64,000 nucleotides of DNA from Hydractinia symbiolongicarpus (lineage: Eukaryota; Cnidaria; Hydrozoa; Anthoathecata; Hydractiniidae). Location of the stretch: assembly GCF_029227915.1 (NCBI RefSeq), contig NC_079882.1:22699001-22763000 (forward strand), in the 5' to 3' direction. The position numbers and the translations under genes were made by a program. The notes under the pieces are model-generated. The model did no database searches. It worked only from the letters and a program-made list of their open reading frames with translations, and was not told the origin of the DNA. This document shows positions 29,801-36,130 of the stretch, in pieces (the stretch's first letter is position 1; every line of letters begins with the position of its first letter).

Positions 29801-30846
29801 TTTCATCCGCCTTCGTTACAAAAGCAATGTAATAATTTTAAATGATTTTAAATTTTACGCGCCAAGTGTGAACAGAATTCTTCCGTTCGCAGCGAATACA
29901 CTTTTAAAAAATCTCCCTATTCGAGCGACCACAGTGAATGACTGTGAACCAGCCTTTACGGTCGTCGCAGCAAAAAGCTTCCGACGATAATAAGCCAAGT
30001 TGAAACAAGCCCCGAATAATATAATTATTATATAATATAATATAATCATTACTTTTGTTAACATTTGAGGTAAAAATTCGCAACAGTTTTGTATAAAAAC
30101 AGAAACATTGTACGCAGGATTTGAAAGTCCCTGTAGAATACATACCCATTGTAAAGTTTGAGACTTTGAAACAGAAAAATTTCTAACGTGGAATGTGCAG
30201 CTAATTAGTTATATCGAATACATGAAATATTAAAGTATATTTGTTATAATGCTGGGCTTTAACAATTCTTATATTGACAAGGTAGGCAAGAATCTGAAGG
30301 ACAGAGTACAAGCTTGAATTAGGAAGTATTAGTGCTAAAATTTGTCTTTCGATATTTAGGATTAGTGATAAAACTGGTTATCTCCTTATCGTTTCTATGG
30401 ACAATGTAGGTACTTAACTTGCTATATAGAAGAAGCTAGCCAACAAAATATTTACGCTGAATCTGAGTACTTTACCAGACTTCAACAATAAAACTTGACA
30501 TTTTTGTTGTTTCAATCCCATAAAGTATTTCTTTATAGATTTCAATGCTTTTTGAAATTAGTTTGTTCGTGCTTAGGTATAATTTAAACTAACACTTTTC
30601 TTGACGACAGTCAATACCGGTCGATATCGACATGTCGTCAGGAGTGCTGTCAAGAAGAATTCTCAAAACCTCGTATTGCCGACTTGCATAATACTTACCA
30701 TTGTCCACACAACCATAAAGCTCTATTCGTAGACACGGCAGATCGATATTCGCAGCCGTTGGATACAAACGAATATGATTAGCAACCATAGATGTTGTGA
30801 ACCAGTTGTATGCTACGTTCAAGTTGTCGTCGTTCCCTTTGAATTT
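2514..30846 (-). CDS. Receptor-type protein tyrosine phosphatase with discoidin and FN3 ectodomain (17 exons seen, partial at both ends)
   Basis: A transmembrane receptor expected to bind an extracellular ligand and dephosphorylate phosphotyrosine in the cytoplasm. Exons, 5' to 3': 30699-30846, 21402-21685, 20904-21039, 20582-20820, 18744-18891, 18542-18639, 18185-18383, 13841-13943, 11713-11959, 7480-7565, 7010-7182, 6719-6843, 6587-6638, 5323-5458, 4343-4458, 2944-4032, 2514-2842. All have AG acceptors and GT donors, and all joins keep phase, which strongly supports one gene. Domain order is discoidin (second half), discoidin, discoidin, FN3, two RPTP-type FN3-like modules, TM helix, catalytic PTP D1, start of PTP D2. 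The signal peptide, first half of discoidin 1 and the end of D2 are not in the window. No frameshift or stop was found in any exon, in contrast to the provirus genes nearby. Discoidin domains on an RPTP resemble the ectodomain of discoidin-domain receptor kinases; the ligand is unknown. Confidence 0.9.
2944..4032 (-). CDS. RPTP exon: catalytic phosphatase domain D1
   Basis: 1089 bp, phase 1 in, phase 1 out. The whole D1 domain is in one exon of about 362 codons: KNRY at 65-68, DYINANYI at 91-98, QGP at 111-113, WPDHG at 200-204 (general acid Asp), HCSAGVGRTG at 234-243 (catalytic Cys and P-loop Arg) and the Q-loop Gln at 283. All catalytic residues are present, so D1 should be active. The last residues begin D2 (a second N-R-Y-P-N-I-L motif). 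Several hydrophobic plus-strand frames over this exon are antisense shadows. Confidence 0.96.
4343..4458 (-). CDS. RPTP exon: basic cytoplasmic juxtamembrane linker
   Basis: 116 bp, phase 2 in, phase 1 out, donor GTTCGA (weak). It encodes R-R-R-R-T-L-K-K-S-S-D-R-R-D-S-S, a Ser/Arg-rich stretch directly after the membrane, then an acidic E-D-D-E-A segment. The basic start follows the positive-inside rule. Confidence 0.85.
4459..5322. other. RPTP intron with a Penelope-type repeat fragment
   Basis: 864 bp between the TM exon and the juxtamembrane exon. About 4840-5105 holds a repeat fragment with a hammerhead-like core; the remainder is AT-rich without features. Confidence 0.5.
4905..4960 (-). 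ncRNA. Decayed hammerhead ribozyme-like motif (Penelope-like element pLTR type)
   Basis: On the minus strand, CGGATGA (4951-4945) is followed by GGGAG-AAGGAT-CTCCC (stem-loop II, 4943-4928), then GAAACGTC (4927-4920). A hammerhead needs CUGAUGA, stem II, GAAA, stem III and a UH cleavage site. Everything is present except U4, which is G here. Stem III would be the minimal two-pair type known from Penelope-like retroelements. Flanks AGCAGGC and TTTTACTTTGTC could form part of stem I. Probably inactive because of the core substitution. Confidence 0.45.
5323..5458 (-). CDS. RPTP exon: transmembrane helix
   Basis: 136 bp, phase 1 in, phase 2 out. A short Pro/Thr/Ser stalk is followed by a single hydrophobic helix (I-G-L-I-A-G-A-A-A-A-G-V then V-I-L-V-I-I-I-V-I-F-Y) and a basic stop-transfer residue. 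The glycine/alanine-rich first half is common in RPTP TM segments. Confidence 0.93.
5459..6586. other. RPTP intron, no features recognised
   Basis: AT-rich sequence between the W-S micro-exon and the TM exon. The plus-strand 89-codon frame at 5788-6057 has no recognisable domain. Confidence 0.5.
6587..6638 (-). CDS. RPTP micro-exon (52 bp) closing the second FN3-like module
   Basis: Without this exon the joins 6719 to 5458 are out of phase. A 52-bp segment with acceptor CACTAG and donor GTAGGT restores phase (0 in, 1 out) and encodes Y-S-T-S-W-S plus Y-V-P-K-I. The W-S motif is expected at this place in RPTPs. Family pattern, splice sites and phase all agree. Confidence 0.82.
6719..6843 (-). 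CDS. RPTP exon: second FN3-like module, end
   Basis: 125 bp, phase 1 in, phase 0 out, donor GTAAAA. It contains an R-K-R-R basic stretch that could be a furin-type cleavage site (RPTPs are often cleaved near here), then YRNGPLTEGETYVVFQRL, the typical last strands of the RPTP membrane-proximal domain. Confidence 0.88.
7010..7182 (-). CDS. RPTP exon: second FN3-like module, core
   Basis: 173 bp, phase 2 in, phase 1 out. It encodes YHFIIIMKVN, a Glu/Lys loop with E-L-E-T-Y, then N-E-P-Y-I-A-G-V-F and F-K-L-G, the classic RPTP pattern in which a PYIAA-like strand is followed by F-x-L-G-D/N. Confidence 0.9.
7298..7331. repeat. Perfect hairpin, 15-bp arms
   Basis: Arms ATCGCAGTATAATTG (7298-7312) and its exact reverse complement (7317-7331) are separated by GAGG. 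It lies in the intron between exons 7183 and 7479. Confidence 0.85.
7480..7565 (-). CDS. RPTP exon: linker and first strand of second FN3-like module
   Basis: About 86 bp encoding a hydrophobic/proline stretch (V-F-I-P-R-I-L) and T-P-S-V-R-L-V-K-G-P-S-N. The acceptor is ambiguous because the sequence reads TTTTAGAG. Only use of the second AG (exon start 7565) keeps phase with the exon at 11713; starting at 7567 would put a stop in frame. Donor is GTAAAT, phase 2. Confidence 0.75.
8095..8775 (+). mobile_element. Remnant PIF/Harbinger-type DNA transposon with subterminal repeats
   Basis: The transposase fragment at 8212-8464 is flanked by repeated TGTTGGATGAA words: 8099, 8110 and 8128 in direct orientation, TTCATCCAACA at 8623 and 8732, and again direct at about 8759. 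Mirror-oriented subterminal motifs on each side of a transposase fragment suggest one decayed element. Exact ends and a TAA-type target duplication were not identified. Confidence 0.4.
8212..8464 (+). pseudogene. Harbinger transposase N-terminal fragment
   Basis: The frame contains R-E-W-I-K-R-R-E-Q, YFSNIIKELKIED and F-Q-M-D-V-E-D-F-D-F-L-L, the standard opening of PIF/Harbinger transposases (a W-I-x-R-R motif, a LxxED segment and a M-D-x-x-x-F-D-x-L-L helix). The frame ends at 8464. The DDE catalytic part and a helix-turn-helix were not found downstream. A TGA lies near the likely original start. It is in an RPTP intron. Confidence 0.6.
9092..9925. mobile_element. Helitron-like non-autonomous repeat, copy 1
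   Basis: Starts TCTCTTTAATAATAGCCGTA (9092) and ends just after a CCCGTG/CACGGG hairpin (9900-9919) with the tail TTAACGACTA. The TC start and a 3' hairpin near the end are the usual Helitron or Helentron signature. No Rep/helicase coding. Head-to-tail with copy 2. Confidence 0.45.
9930..11344. mobile_element. Helitron-like non-autonomous repeat, copy 2
   Basis: Starts TCTCTTTAATAATAGCCGTA (9930), followed by CTGTCTGTCCGCGAGAGCC and CCAAATGCGATATATTTTT, blocks shared with copy 3. It ends with a hairpin AACCCGGCGT-TTCG-ACGCCGGGTT (11312-11335) and CTAG (11341-11345), directly before the TCTC start of copy 3. The interior carries a degenerate tandem repeat (10685-11290) and AGCTAGCT-rich DNA at 10370-10560. 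Confidence 0.45.
10685..11290. repeat. Degenerate tandem repeat inside Helitron-like copy 2
   Basis: About four diverged units share the words AAAGGGTATTACGCC, TGTGCAACGCGGTTTAACTG and TACTAAGCGCTCAGCCCAGTG, at about 10690-10775, 10785-10870, 10925-11010 and 11130-11280. Unit spacing is irregular. Confidence 0.5.
11346..11518. mobile_element. Helitron-like non-autonomous repeat, copy 3 (short)
   Basis: Starts TCTCTTTAATAACAGCCGTA. It shares the GCGAGAGCCGCGTCCCGTAACGG region and the CCAAATGCGATATATTTTT region with copy 2, and ends with the hairpin CCCGTGG-ATTTTT-CCACGGG (11494-11513) followed by CTACGACT, like copy 1. Confidence 0.45.
11713..11959 (-). CDS. RPTP exon: body of first RPTP-type FN3-like module
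   Basis: 247 bp, phase 2 in, phase 0 out, donor GTAAGG. It encodes YYEIVISTT, an Asn/Glu-rich loop, L-D-Y-F-R-A-A-L, Y-S-F-V-E-G-Q and YYLYARAVI. These are landmarks of the juxtamembrane FN3-like domain of RPTPs: a Y-x-x-A segment then a G-x-x-Y-x-L-Y strand. Confidence 0.87.
11960..13840. other. RPTP intron with one retroelement fragment
   Basis: AT-rich. Apart from the Penelope-type fragment at 12600-12830, nothing is recognised on either strand. Confidence 0.5.
12600..12830 (+). pseudogene. Penelope-like/GIY-YIG retroelement fragment
   Basis: The plus frame contains VPRRLKSHLVYGLHCTKC followed by F-Y-V-G-N-T-S-K. This is the junction seen in Penelope-type retroelements between the RT C-terminus and the GIY-YIG endonuclease (P-x-x-L-K-S-x-V-V-Y, a Cys-x-x-Cys, then Y-V-G-x-T). 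The catalytic Arg/Glu part is absent, so it is a short 5'- and 3'-truncated piece. Confidence 0.5.
13841..13943 (-). CDS. RPTP exon: start of first RPTP-type FN3-like module
   Basis: 103 bp, phase 1 in, phase 2 out, donor GTGAGA. It begins P-P-S-P-G-L and ends with the S-D-R-N-G-P-I motif seen in the membrane-proximal FN3-like domains of RPTPs. The split codon at both junctions restores frame (Asp at the start, Ser at the end). Confidence 0.85.
14281..15059. mobile_element. Inverted-repeat-bounded segment (MITE-like), 779 bp
   Basis: A perfect 33-bp inverted repeat: 14281-14313 begins GCTTGGAGGAAAG and 15027-15059 is its exact reverse complement. The interior has no recognisable transposase, only a Ser/Lys-rich minus frame and a hydrophobic plus frame. 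Could be a foldback or MITE-type element. No clear target-site duplication was seen. Confidence 0.5.
15905..16665. repeat. Dispersed repeat family R1, copy 2
   Basis: Homologous over its length to about 1310-2080, same orientation. See the first copy for shared blocks. The 123-codon hydrophobic plus frame at 15961-16332 lies entirely inside the repeat and is not conserved in length, so it is not called as a gene. Confidence 0.6.
16800..17110. repeat. Dispersed repeat family R2, copy 1
   Basis: Shares with 24140-24430 a TTCGAA/CATATTATGACC edge, TCAATAACTTT, GCACACTTATAGTAC, GTGACGTCATGAAAAGCTTGAAATTTG-like and ACATTCTGTTTRAA blocks in the same order. Starts beside a run of 10 G and 12 C that can pair. 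Confidence 0.55.
18185..18383 (-). CDS. RPTP exon: second half of the FN3 domain
   Basis: 199 bp, phase 0 in, phase 1 out, acceptor TTTCAG, donor GTAAGT. It carries the later FN3 beta strands, with a hydrophobic/Thr-rich turn and the strand ARIQVNITADIQG, and ends near Y-D-F-Y-V-Q-P. Confidence 0.87.
18542..18639 (-). CDS. RPTP exon: first half of an FN3 domain
   Basis: 98 bp, phase 1 in, phase 0 out. It begins E-P-H-T-I-H-G-S, continues SSTITFTWKAP (the conserved tryptophan strand of FN3) and ends at P-V-D-K-Y-H, where a strong GTATGT donor lies. It reads directly into the next exon. Confidence 0.85.
18744..18891 (-). CDS. RPTP exon: C-terminal half of discoidin domain 3
   Basis: 148 bp, phase 0 in, phase 1 out, the same length and phases as the discoidin 1 exon at 30699. 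It encodes a V-P-A-R-I-S-P segment, FLHIVPTLCNNGRCCLRFR and the closing LKGC. Donor is GTAAGA. Confidence 0.87.
18892..20581. other. RPTP intron within discoidin domain 3, no features recognised
   Basis: The intron splits the two discoidin 3 exons. AT-rich, with a (TTATTC)n-like run near 20265-20310. No gene seen. Confidence 0.5.
20582..20820 (-). CDS. RPTP exon: N-terminal half of discoidin domain 3
   Basis: 239 bp, phase 1 in, phase 0 out. It starts with the conserved Cys of the domain (CFQTLTQMN), then a short acidic loop, FVRITFTKPIIISGIILQG, and D-D-W-V-K-K-Y-K-V-Q-Y. Acceptor is TTTTAG, donor GTATGC. It joins in phase to 18744-18891. Confidence 0.9.
20904..21039 (-). CDS. RPTP exon: C-terminal half of discoidin domain 2
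   Basis: 136 bp, phase 0 in, phase 1 out, acceptor TTTTAG, donor GTAAGA. It encodes the end of the domain: an F-I-P-F-L-E-P turn, MKYIRITAIDCYHKCGM and VEIYGYDP. The exon is shorter than 60 codons and was found from its splice sites and domain continuity. The closing cysteine of the domain is replaced by tyrosine-aspartate, while an internal Cys pair is present. Confidence 0.88.
21040..21401. other. RPTP intron within discoidin domain 2
   Basis: 362 bp phase-0 intron with no features, apart from a short inverted AACAAATGAGT-type repeat near 21270-21300 (TCATTTGTTAGCTAACAAATGA, loop-free palindrome). Confidence 0.5.
21402..21685 (-). CDS. RPTP exon: N-terminal half of discoidin domain 2
   Basis: 284 bp, phase 1 in, phase 0 out. 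It contains the discoidin hallmarks QLGMSSGIIKNTQLE, YLQIDFQKAKTVTGISMQG and a W-x-K-K-F-I-K-K-Y-N-I-K-Y-S strand. The usual leading cysteine is missing. Acceptor is TATTTAG, donor GTTAGT. Confidence 0.9.
22970..23509. mobile_element. pogo/Tigger-type MITE, 540 bp
   Basis: Left end CAGTATAGTCTCCATAAATC and right end (reverse complement) CAGTATAGTCTTTATAACTC form TIRs starting CAGT. They are flanked on both sides by TA (22968-22969 and 23510-23511), the target duplication of Tc1/mariner-pogo elements. Repeated TTCGAGTARTAGAGG words lie near the right end. No transposase, so non-autonomous. Confidence 0.75.
24117..24157. repeat. Perfect hairpin, 19-bp arms, at the edge of repeat R2
   Basis: TTTCGAATATATTATGACC (24117-24135), loop GCA, then its exact reverse complement (24139-24157). 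The arm sequence is also at the left edge of R2 copy 1 (about 16805), so the hairpin may be two element ends in inverse contact. Confidence 0.85.
24140..24430. repeat. Dispersed repeat family R2, copy 2
   Basis: Homologous by eye to 16800-17110, same orientation and block order. No coding capacity. Confidence 0.55.
27720..28000. repeat. Diverged duplicated segment R3, copy 1
   Basis: Shares with 30040-30310 the blocks ACTTTTGTTAACA, GAAAGWCC, WAGAATAYAWA, ATGGGCTT/CTGGGCTTTAAC and ATATTGAC followed by GGTA and GAATCTGAA, in the same order. Low identity; function unknown. Confidence 0.35.
28045..28120. repeat. Short imperfect minisatellite
   Basis: Four to five units of about 17-20 bp with the word TGATGGTTGGAAATAAC and variants. 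Confidence 0.55.
28990..29460 (+). pseudogene. MADF/BESS-type (Myb/SANT-like) DNA-binding protein fragment, frameshifted
   Basis: Plus-strand pieces read: an S-E-A-D-L-F-T-P-P-P-S-P-M-P-G-T-S linker; FVEQALIDMLNQQ; an acidic E-D-T-D-E-D-F-S-L-A-Q-S-I-V-P-T-L segment; K-S-L-P-P-K; and, in another frame, Q-A-K-V-A-I-Q-Q-L-L. This is the C-terminal layout of MADF-BESS proteins, which in invertebrates often accompany PIF/Harbinger transposases. At least one stop (about 29180) and one frameshift (about 29380) break it. The N-terminal MADF domain is not clear. Confidence 0.5.
30040..30310. repeat. Diverged duplicated segment R3, copy 2
   Basis: Homologous in block order to 27720-28000; preceded by a (TAATA)n-like low-complexity run at 30010-30045. 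Confidence 0.35.
30699..30846 (-). CDS. RPTP exon: C-terminal half of discoidin domain 1
   Basis: 148 bp, phase 0 in, phase 1 out, donor GTAAGT. It encodes the typical end of an F5/8 type C domain: a basic/acidic strand, then NWFTTSMVANHIRLYP, then LRIELYGC with the closing cysteine. The matching N-terminal half was not found upstream within the window. The exon joins in phase to 21402-21685 across a 9-kb intron. Confidence 0.85.
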
Positions 30847-32850
30847 CTAAAATATATTGCATTTTTAGGCCGTTTTGATGCAAGAAATTAACGTATGAAT
30901 CTTTAAAGATGTTACTGATTTAATCCTCCACCATTCCAAACTAAACGATGTTATCACATTTTTTTAGAACTATTTTTTGCCTATCCTTAAAGGTACGCAA
31001 AGTTTTATTGTTCGCAGGAAACACACTCAAATGCATAAACTGTTCCTATGAAAGAAATTCTTGAATTCTACTTCTAAGTAAAAATGCATTTCACTAAACA
31101 TAAATATTTGCAACTAAATAAATAAATATTTTATAAATCTAATACTATTATCTAATGAAAAGGGGGTATTATGGCCTCTCCTACCCAGTTACTTTCAGTA
31201 AGTTTCCGCCACGTCATCGAAACATTCCAATTTTTGTGATTTTTGCTAGAATTTTATATGACTTTAGGCGTAACTGTTTCCTTGATCGACAACAACGATA
31301 ATAAAGTTTAATTGCCCCTGACTTTGCCTAAATAATAATTTTTAACAAAGCAATTACATAATTTTCATATTAGAAGTCATTTAAGAAACTTAAAAACACA
31401 TCCCTTTGTGATAAGAACCCCTAATGACAATGACTGAACAGATGAATGGTAATATTTTTAAAGGTCCTTTCCCATAAGAACCACTTTAAACTTTGAATAA
31501 ATTATGAATTCTTCGACGGGTTTAAATAACTATTTCGTCTTACTTGAAATTTTGAAGACATTTACAACCTCAAACATTGTCATTCAAATGGAGATACAAG
31601 AACTGCTAAAATTCAAAAAATGATACATCAGTTTTTTCCGATTGAAATATTTTAGCTTTGACTGAAGTTTTATTGTATCAAGTCTCATGCTATCCTGAAA
31701 TATATAGTGGGAGACACATAATGTGCCCTGCCCATTAAAGACATAGGTTTAATGCTCATGACCAATGTTCTACTAGAGAAGATCAACTAACGCAAGAACA
31801 TCAAATCAGACTACTACATGTTGAGATAGTAGTCCCTGATCCGAATTATCCAGCGTTTGTTGGATTTGTGAAAATGATAGTAGTTACATACTCTGTATGT
31901 ACTCACTTAGTTATTAATTTTGACGAGCTTCATCGCAGAGAACTTAAATGATTAAAAGAACTCAAAGTTAACTCAGATATAGATATTATACCTCAGTCAT
32001 AACTAAGTTAAAGCTCAGTTATAACTCAAATGTTACAACTCAGTAAAACTTAAAAGATATAACTCAGTTATAACTCTAAAATAACTCAGTTATTTTAATA
32101 AGGTTTGATTTAGTATCAGCAAAGTGTTTATAAAGGAAGATTATAGACAGAGGATGCGTAATGCACGTATACTCCAGAAAGAGCTACACAAAACATTGTT
32201 ACAGTCCATTGTTAATGTATTGCTAGTATTTCAGGAGCAAGCATTCACACTGCAGCCATGTTTTACTGTTTTGAGTCAGCTGTGAGTTTAGGCCTAAAAA
32301 CACCTCACGCAAAGCAACAATTTGTGTACAGATTTCAATGCGAAAGGAGATAAAACCAAAGAAAGTTAAAATTTTTCTTTTTCGTCGTGATAATTGTGCT
32401 AAATGTGGAAAACAGATCATGACATTAGACCTACATGATATTTTCGTCAGCCCTGACATTTTTGGTTTATATTATGGTTGCATGATGACAGTTAAGTGAG
32501 TCAATGTCCTGTTGGCGGCTAAAGGAAACAACACAAAGATCATCAAGTGGTATATTGTGTCTTTTTTTAGAAAAAGATCTACTCATTATCGTTGTTGGAC
32601 CAAATCTTAGAAGTATAATATCCTTATGATTAATATCGATCACTTACTGACCTAACAATCACTATATCTTACTTAGCCAGAATCAGTTATCCACTAGAGA
32701 TAGAGAAGTGTATGGTCTGGTGCAGTTGCGCACGCACATCGCACACACATGGTTAAACCCAACAAATCCCCGATCATCCATTACCATGCAGTGTTGAGTC
32801 ACGTAATTCAAGGGTAAGTACCTAAATACCGAACTTATCCATGCATAGCG
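30847..32850. other. Sequence between the first RPTP exon seen and the provirus pair
   Basis: No gene recognised. 31980-32110 is a degenerate repeat of ATAACTCAGTT. No discoidin N-terminal-half exon was found here. Confidence 0.5.
31980..32110. repeat. Degenerate ATAACTCAGTT tandem repeat
   Basis: Roughly eight imperfect copies of an 11-14 bp word (ATAACTCAGTT, ACAACTCAGTA, ATAACTCTAAA) in a row. Confidence 0.6.
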
Positions 32851-32990
32851 AGATAAAGTCCCTATCATATAGCAAATGAGTAAAGAAGTTCTAGCGCACC
32901 TAGTAGGAGTATTCCCCTGCATAGTGTAAATGTCATCACAAATCAACGCATGCGAAAAATGATGGCAAAAATGATTTCCATACAATAAAG

Positions 32991-33555
32991 ATGAACACAC
33001 ACACTGTAAAACAGTTATGTAATATTGCGAGAAGCCGTGGGCTTACGTGGCCTACGAAAAGCCAAATTGGTGGATATGTTGGAGAATGTACAAGGAAAGT
33101 TAGTTAAACCTATAACACCAGAGGATATGGACCTCTTCGAGAGGAGACAGAAATTGGCGAAGACCCGTGCAACTATAGGGGGTAAAATCCGGGAGTGGCA
33201 TAACTGTTTATTACCCCCATCCCAGATGGACCTCTTTGAACAACAGGAACTTTCAAAAATTCTTTCCGTTGTAGGGGTTAAGATGAGGGGGTGGTATAAC
33301 TGGTTAGTTGATGCTTTTCCAAGGCCAATAAAAGAGAGGGTCAAGAAAACATATGCAGCCTTCAAACGTAAGGTTACGAATCTCTATAGAACAGCTGGCG
33401 CGAGACCTACACTTCACGCTGAAGTCGAACAGGAGGCTGATGAAAACTACCTTGAGGATATACAAAATCTATATGATCAGACGGAGCAAAATTTTACGCC
33501 TCAGGAACATAAGCATGCCCTCCACAGGACATTTCGTATTTTTCGAGTAGTATAG
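32991..33555 (+). pseudogene. SAP-domain protein at the head of the polymerase locus, copy A
   Basis: Starts ATG-AAC-ACA-CAC right after the conserved CATACAATAAAG leader. Residues 4-35 match a SAP DNA-binding motif (K-Q-L-x-x-I-A-x-S-R-G-L then R-K-A-K-L-V-D-M-L). A small deletion within the SAP segment (about 33047) shifts the frame, and the longest frame then starts from an internal TTG. Two M-D-L-F-E/R repeats and a basic/aromatic region follow. Homologue at 43624 in copy B. In relatives the SAP segment precedes the polymerase, perhaps as one polypeptide. Confidence 0.65.
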
Positions 33556-33578
33556 AATGAGCCGACGTAGACGGGTAT

Positions 33579-35330
33579 ATGGGGATGGCAAGATCCAACA
33601 TTAAAACCCTAATTGAAGAGCAGGTAGTGGAAATGGGATCAGCAAAGGTACAGCTGTCACTGTGGATCATGTGGAAGAAGAAAATAGTACCAAACTCGGA
33701 GGGGGTTAACGATGAGCATATCGAGGTTAAGAAAACCTTCAACAGTAACATGACGTCAATCTTCCAGGGTAGCGACGTGGACGACATGCTGGATAGGATG
33801 TTTACCAATGTCAGGACGCACGTGGAATTTCCCGCATTATGCGGTGAATGTCCTATATGTAATGGGAAAGAAGATCAACACCCTACGTCGATCGGAGCAC
33901 AACATTAGATGTAACAAGCAGGTGAACCTACTGCTTATCACAGATGACAAAATGACCCACTACACAGCCGTCAAGAGTTTATCGCGACTACTAGGTAGTG
34001 ATACTTTAAAGAACACAAAATCGAACAAGCACTATGGCTACTGCAAGGACCATGAGGCAGTTAAAATCACGATGCCAACAGAGGCCGAGAAATAGTTATT
34101 CTACAGAGATGGCCAACAACAATTCAAGGTACCCTTTGCAATATATTCAGATTTTGCTAGTTCCTGTAGAGGATGCCCCGGAGACCAAAAGAAAAAGTTT
34201 GAACAAGCATGTACCATCTGGCTGGTGTACCTATAGTACATTTGCCTATGTGGATGTACCGGACCCACTAACGGTCTACAGGGGTGAGGATTGTTTAACA
34301 AAGTTCGTGAATCATCTGGAGGATCAGGTGAAGCGGTTATATGGGACATTCCCGCAGCAACCCATGGTGGAACTGACAGAGGTGCTAAGGAGGAAACACA
34401 ACGAGGAAACGCACTGCCATATCTGCATGAAATCCTTTGACAGCTGCAAAAATAACTGCAAAGTTCGACACCACTGTCACTATACGGGGTTATATAGAGG
34501 CGCGGTGCATAATAACTGTAACCTCAAATACAAGATACCTTGTCACATACCTGTCACTTTCCACAATCTGTCCGGGTACGATGCGCACCTGTTTATCCGA
34601 GAATTGGGTGAAAACACGACACGCACGACATTGGTTGTATCGCTGAAAATACTGAAAAATATGTCAATTTTAATGTTAAAATCAAGGTACCACTGGTAGG
34701 CATGGGATAGGTGATGGGGAGACGTGTAAGACCATAGAGATTCGGTTCATCGATAGCTGTAGGTTCATACCATCCTCGTTAGATAAGTTGGCAAGCAACG
34801 TAATCGGGACAAACGCCGCCGGTATGAAATGTCAACAGTGTGCGGATAACTGTCTGGAATTCCAGACTATAGCCGCTGGGTATGTGGCAAAGTTTTGGTG
34901 TTAAAATTGCAACTCGAATACCACGAAGCAACTTAATCTGGACCAGGTAAAGGCAAACGTACCATCCATACGGCCAAATTCATCGACAAAGATGATGTTT
35001 TCAGGTTGATACTGAGAAAAGCCGTGTACCCTTACGAGTATATGGATGATTGGCAACGATTTGAGGAGGTGGAGTTACTTCCAAAAGAGGCATTCTACAG
35101 GGAGCTGAACATGAAGGGTATCAGTGACAGGAACTATATCTATGCTAAAAAAGGTATGGAATTGTATTGCACTGGAGGGTGATGTAGTAACTATGGGCGA
35201 CTATCATGACATCTACCTGGTCATGGACGTTCTGCTATTGGCCGACGTATTTGAAACGTTCCGGGACGTGTGCTTGACAAACTACAAGCTTAATCCTGCG
35301 CACTTTTAAAGTGCACCCGGATTGGCATGG
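33579..35330 (+). pseudogene. Protein-primed family B DNA polymerase, N-terminal half only, copy A
   Basis: Viral-type DNA replication enzyme; here only the N-terminal and exonuclease-side parts remain, in several frames with stops (for example 34095, 34697, 34903, 35180). Visible motifs are the conserved N-terminal M-L-D-R-M-F segment, S-L-S-R-L-L, HVPSGWCTYSTFAY, a Cys/His cluster (HCHICMKSF and H-H-C-H-Y-T-G-L-Y-R-G) and the ExoII-type N-L-S-G-Y-D-A-H-L-F. About 320 bp (copy B 44475-44800) and a zinc-finger-like segment are deleted. The palm with motifs A, B and C is completely deleted after about 35390. Non-functional. Confidence 0.75.
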
Positions 35331-35394
35331 AAAGCAGCACTTAAGAATACTGGGATAAAGCTAGAGCTTCTCAAGGTTCCCAACATGCAATTGC

Positions 35395-35990
35395 AGATAG
35401 AGCAGATAGAAAAAGCCCATCGATAAGCGACAGATCCTGAAGGAAGCCCTACGTGAGAGAAAGGGGAATTTATTACCTAACAATGTACAGAAGGGTTTGT
35501 TGACAAGGCTCCCGATGAGGCTATTGACAAGGTACATGCCGAGTTCGTACAGCGAGAGCTCCATGAAAAAATATTCAGGTAGTATAAGTAATCTAAAGGA
35601 GATTTTTATGAAACGAATGCGATGTCTTTGTACCCAAGAATTATGCTTATACGTCTTTTTGCCAAGGTTTCACATATTATCAGCAAATCAGCCAGTCACA
35701 AAAAATTCTCTTCAACAAACACAAGTTAAAAAGTACTTCAAGTACCCACGTGTTCCATGTATGTACTAATCTGGTGGACATTGACAACATTGAGGATCTT
35801 CGCAAGGACATCAACGAGGACCCAGTTATCCAAGATGCCATGGCAGATCTGGGTATTCTCGTGTGCTGAACGCTTGGCAAATGTTTAGCGCCACTCTTGG
35901 TGTTTGGGTATACAGCCAGACATATGGGTAAAAAAAAGGAGGATGCGGAGACTAACGAGGAAGATCCATAATGATACAGAAAGGCTTATA
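35395..35990 (+). pseudogene. Conserved provirus protein downstream of polB, copy A
   Basis: Homologous to 49440-49960 of copy B. Shared short blocks are F-V-D-K-A-P-D-E-A-I-D-K-V-H, V-Q-R-E-L, D-P-V-I-Q-D-A-M and G-K-C-L-A-P. A stretch of about 180 bp at 35575-35760, not in copy B, interrupts it, and there are further stops. No known domain; role unknown. Confidence 0.55.
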
Positions 35991-36130
35991 AGAAATGAGA
36001 ACAAAGGCGTGTTGCTGTTGGCAAGAGACTTGCTGAATAGAATAGAAAGAACAAGGCCAGCTTACAGAAGAACGTAGGCAAAGGTTTTTCACTAGGAGAT
36101 CAAGAACCTGTCGCAGGTACTCATAAGTCG

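Larger units (their letters stand above)
21686..30698. other. 9-kb RPTP intron between discoidin 1 and 2
   Basis: Contains a pogo-type MITE (22970-23509), repeat R2 copy 2 (24140-24430) with a hairpin edge, a MADF/BESS pseudogene (28990-29460), a short minisatellite (28045-28120) and a duplicated segment (27720-28000 with 30040-30310). A GC-richer patch at 22600-22720 and another at 25125-25350 are unidentified. Overlapping frames on both strands at 27296-27599 have no recognised domain. Confidence 0.5.
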
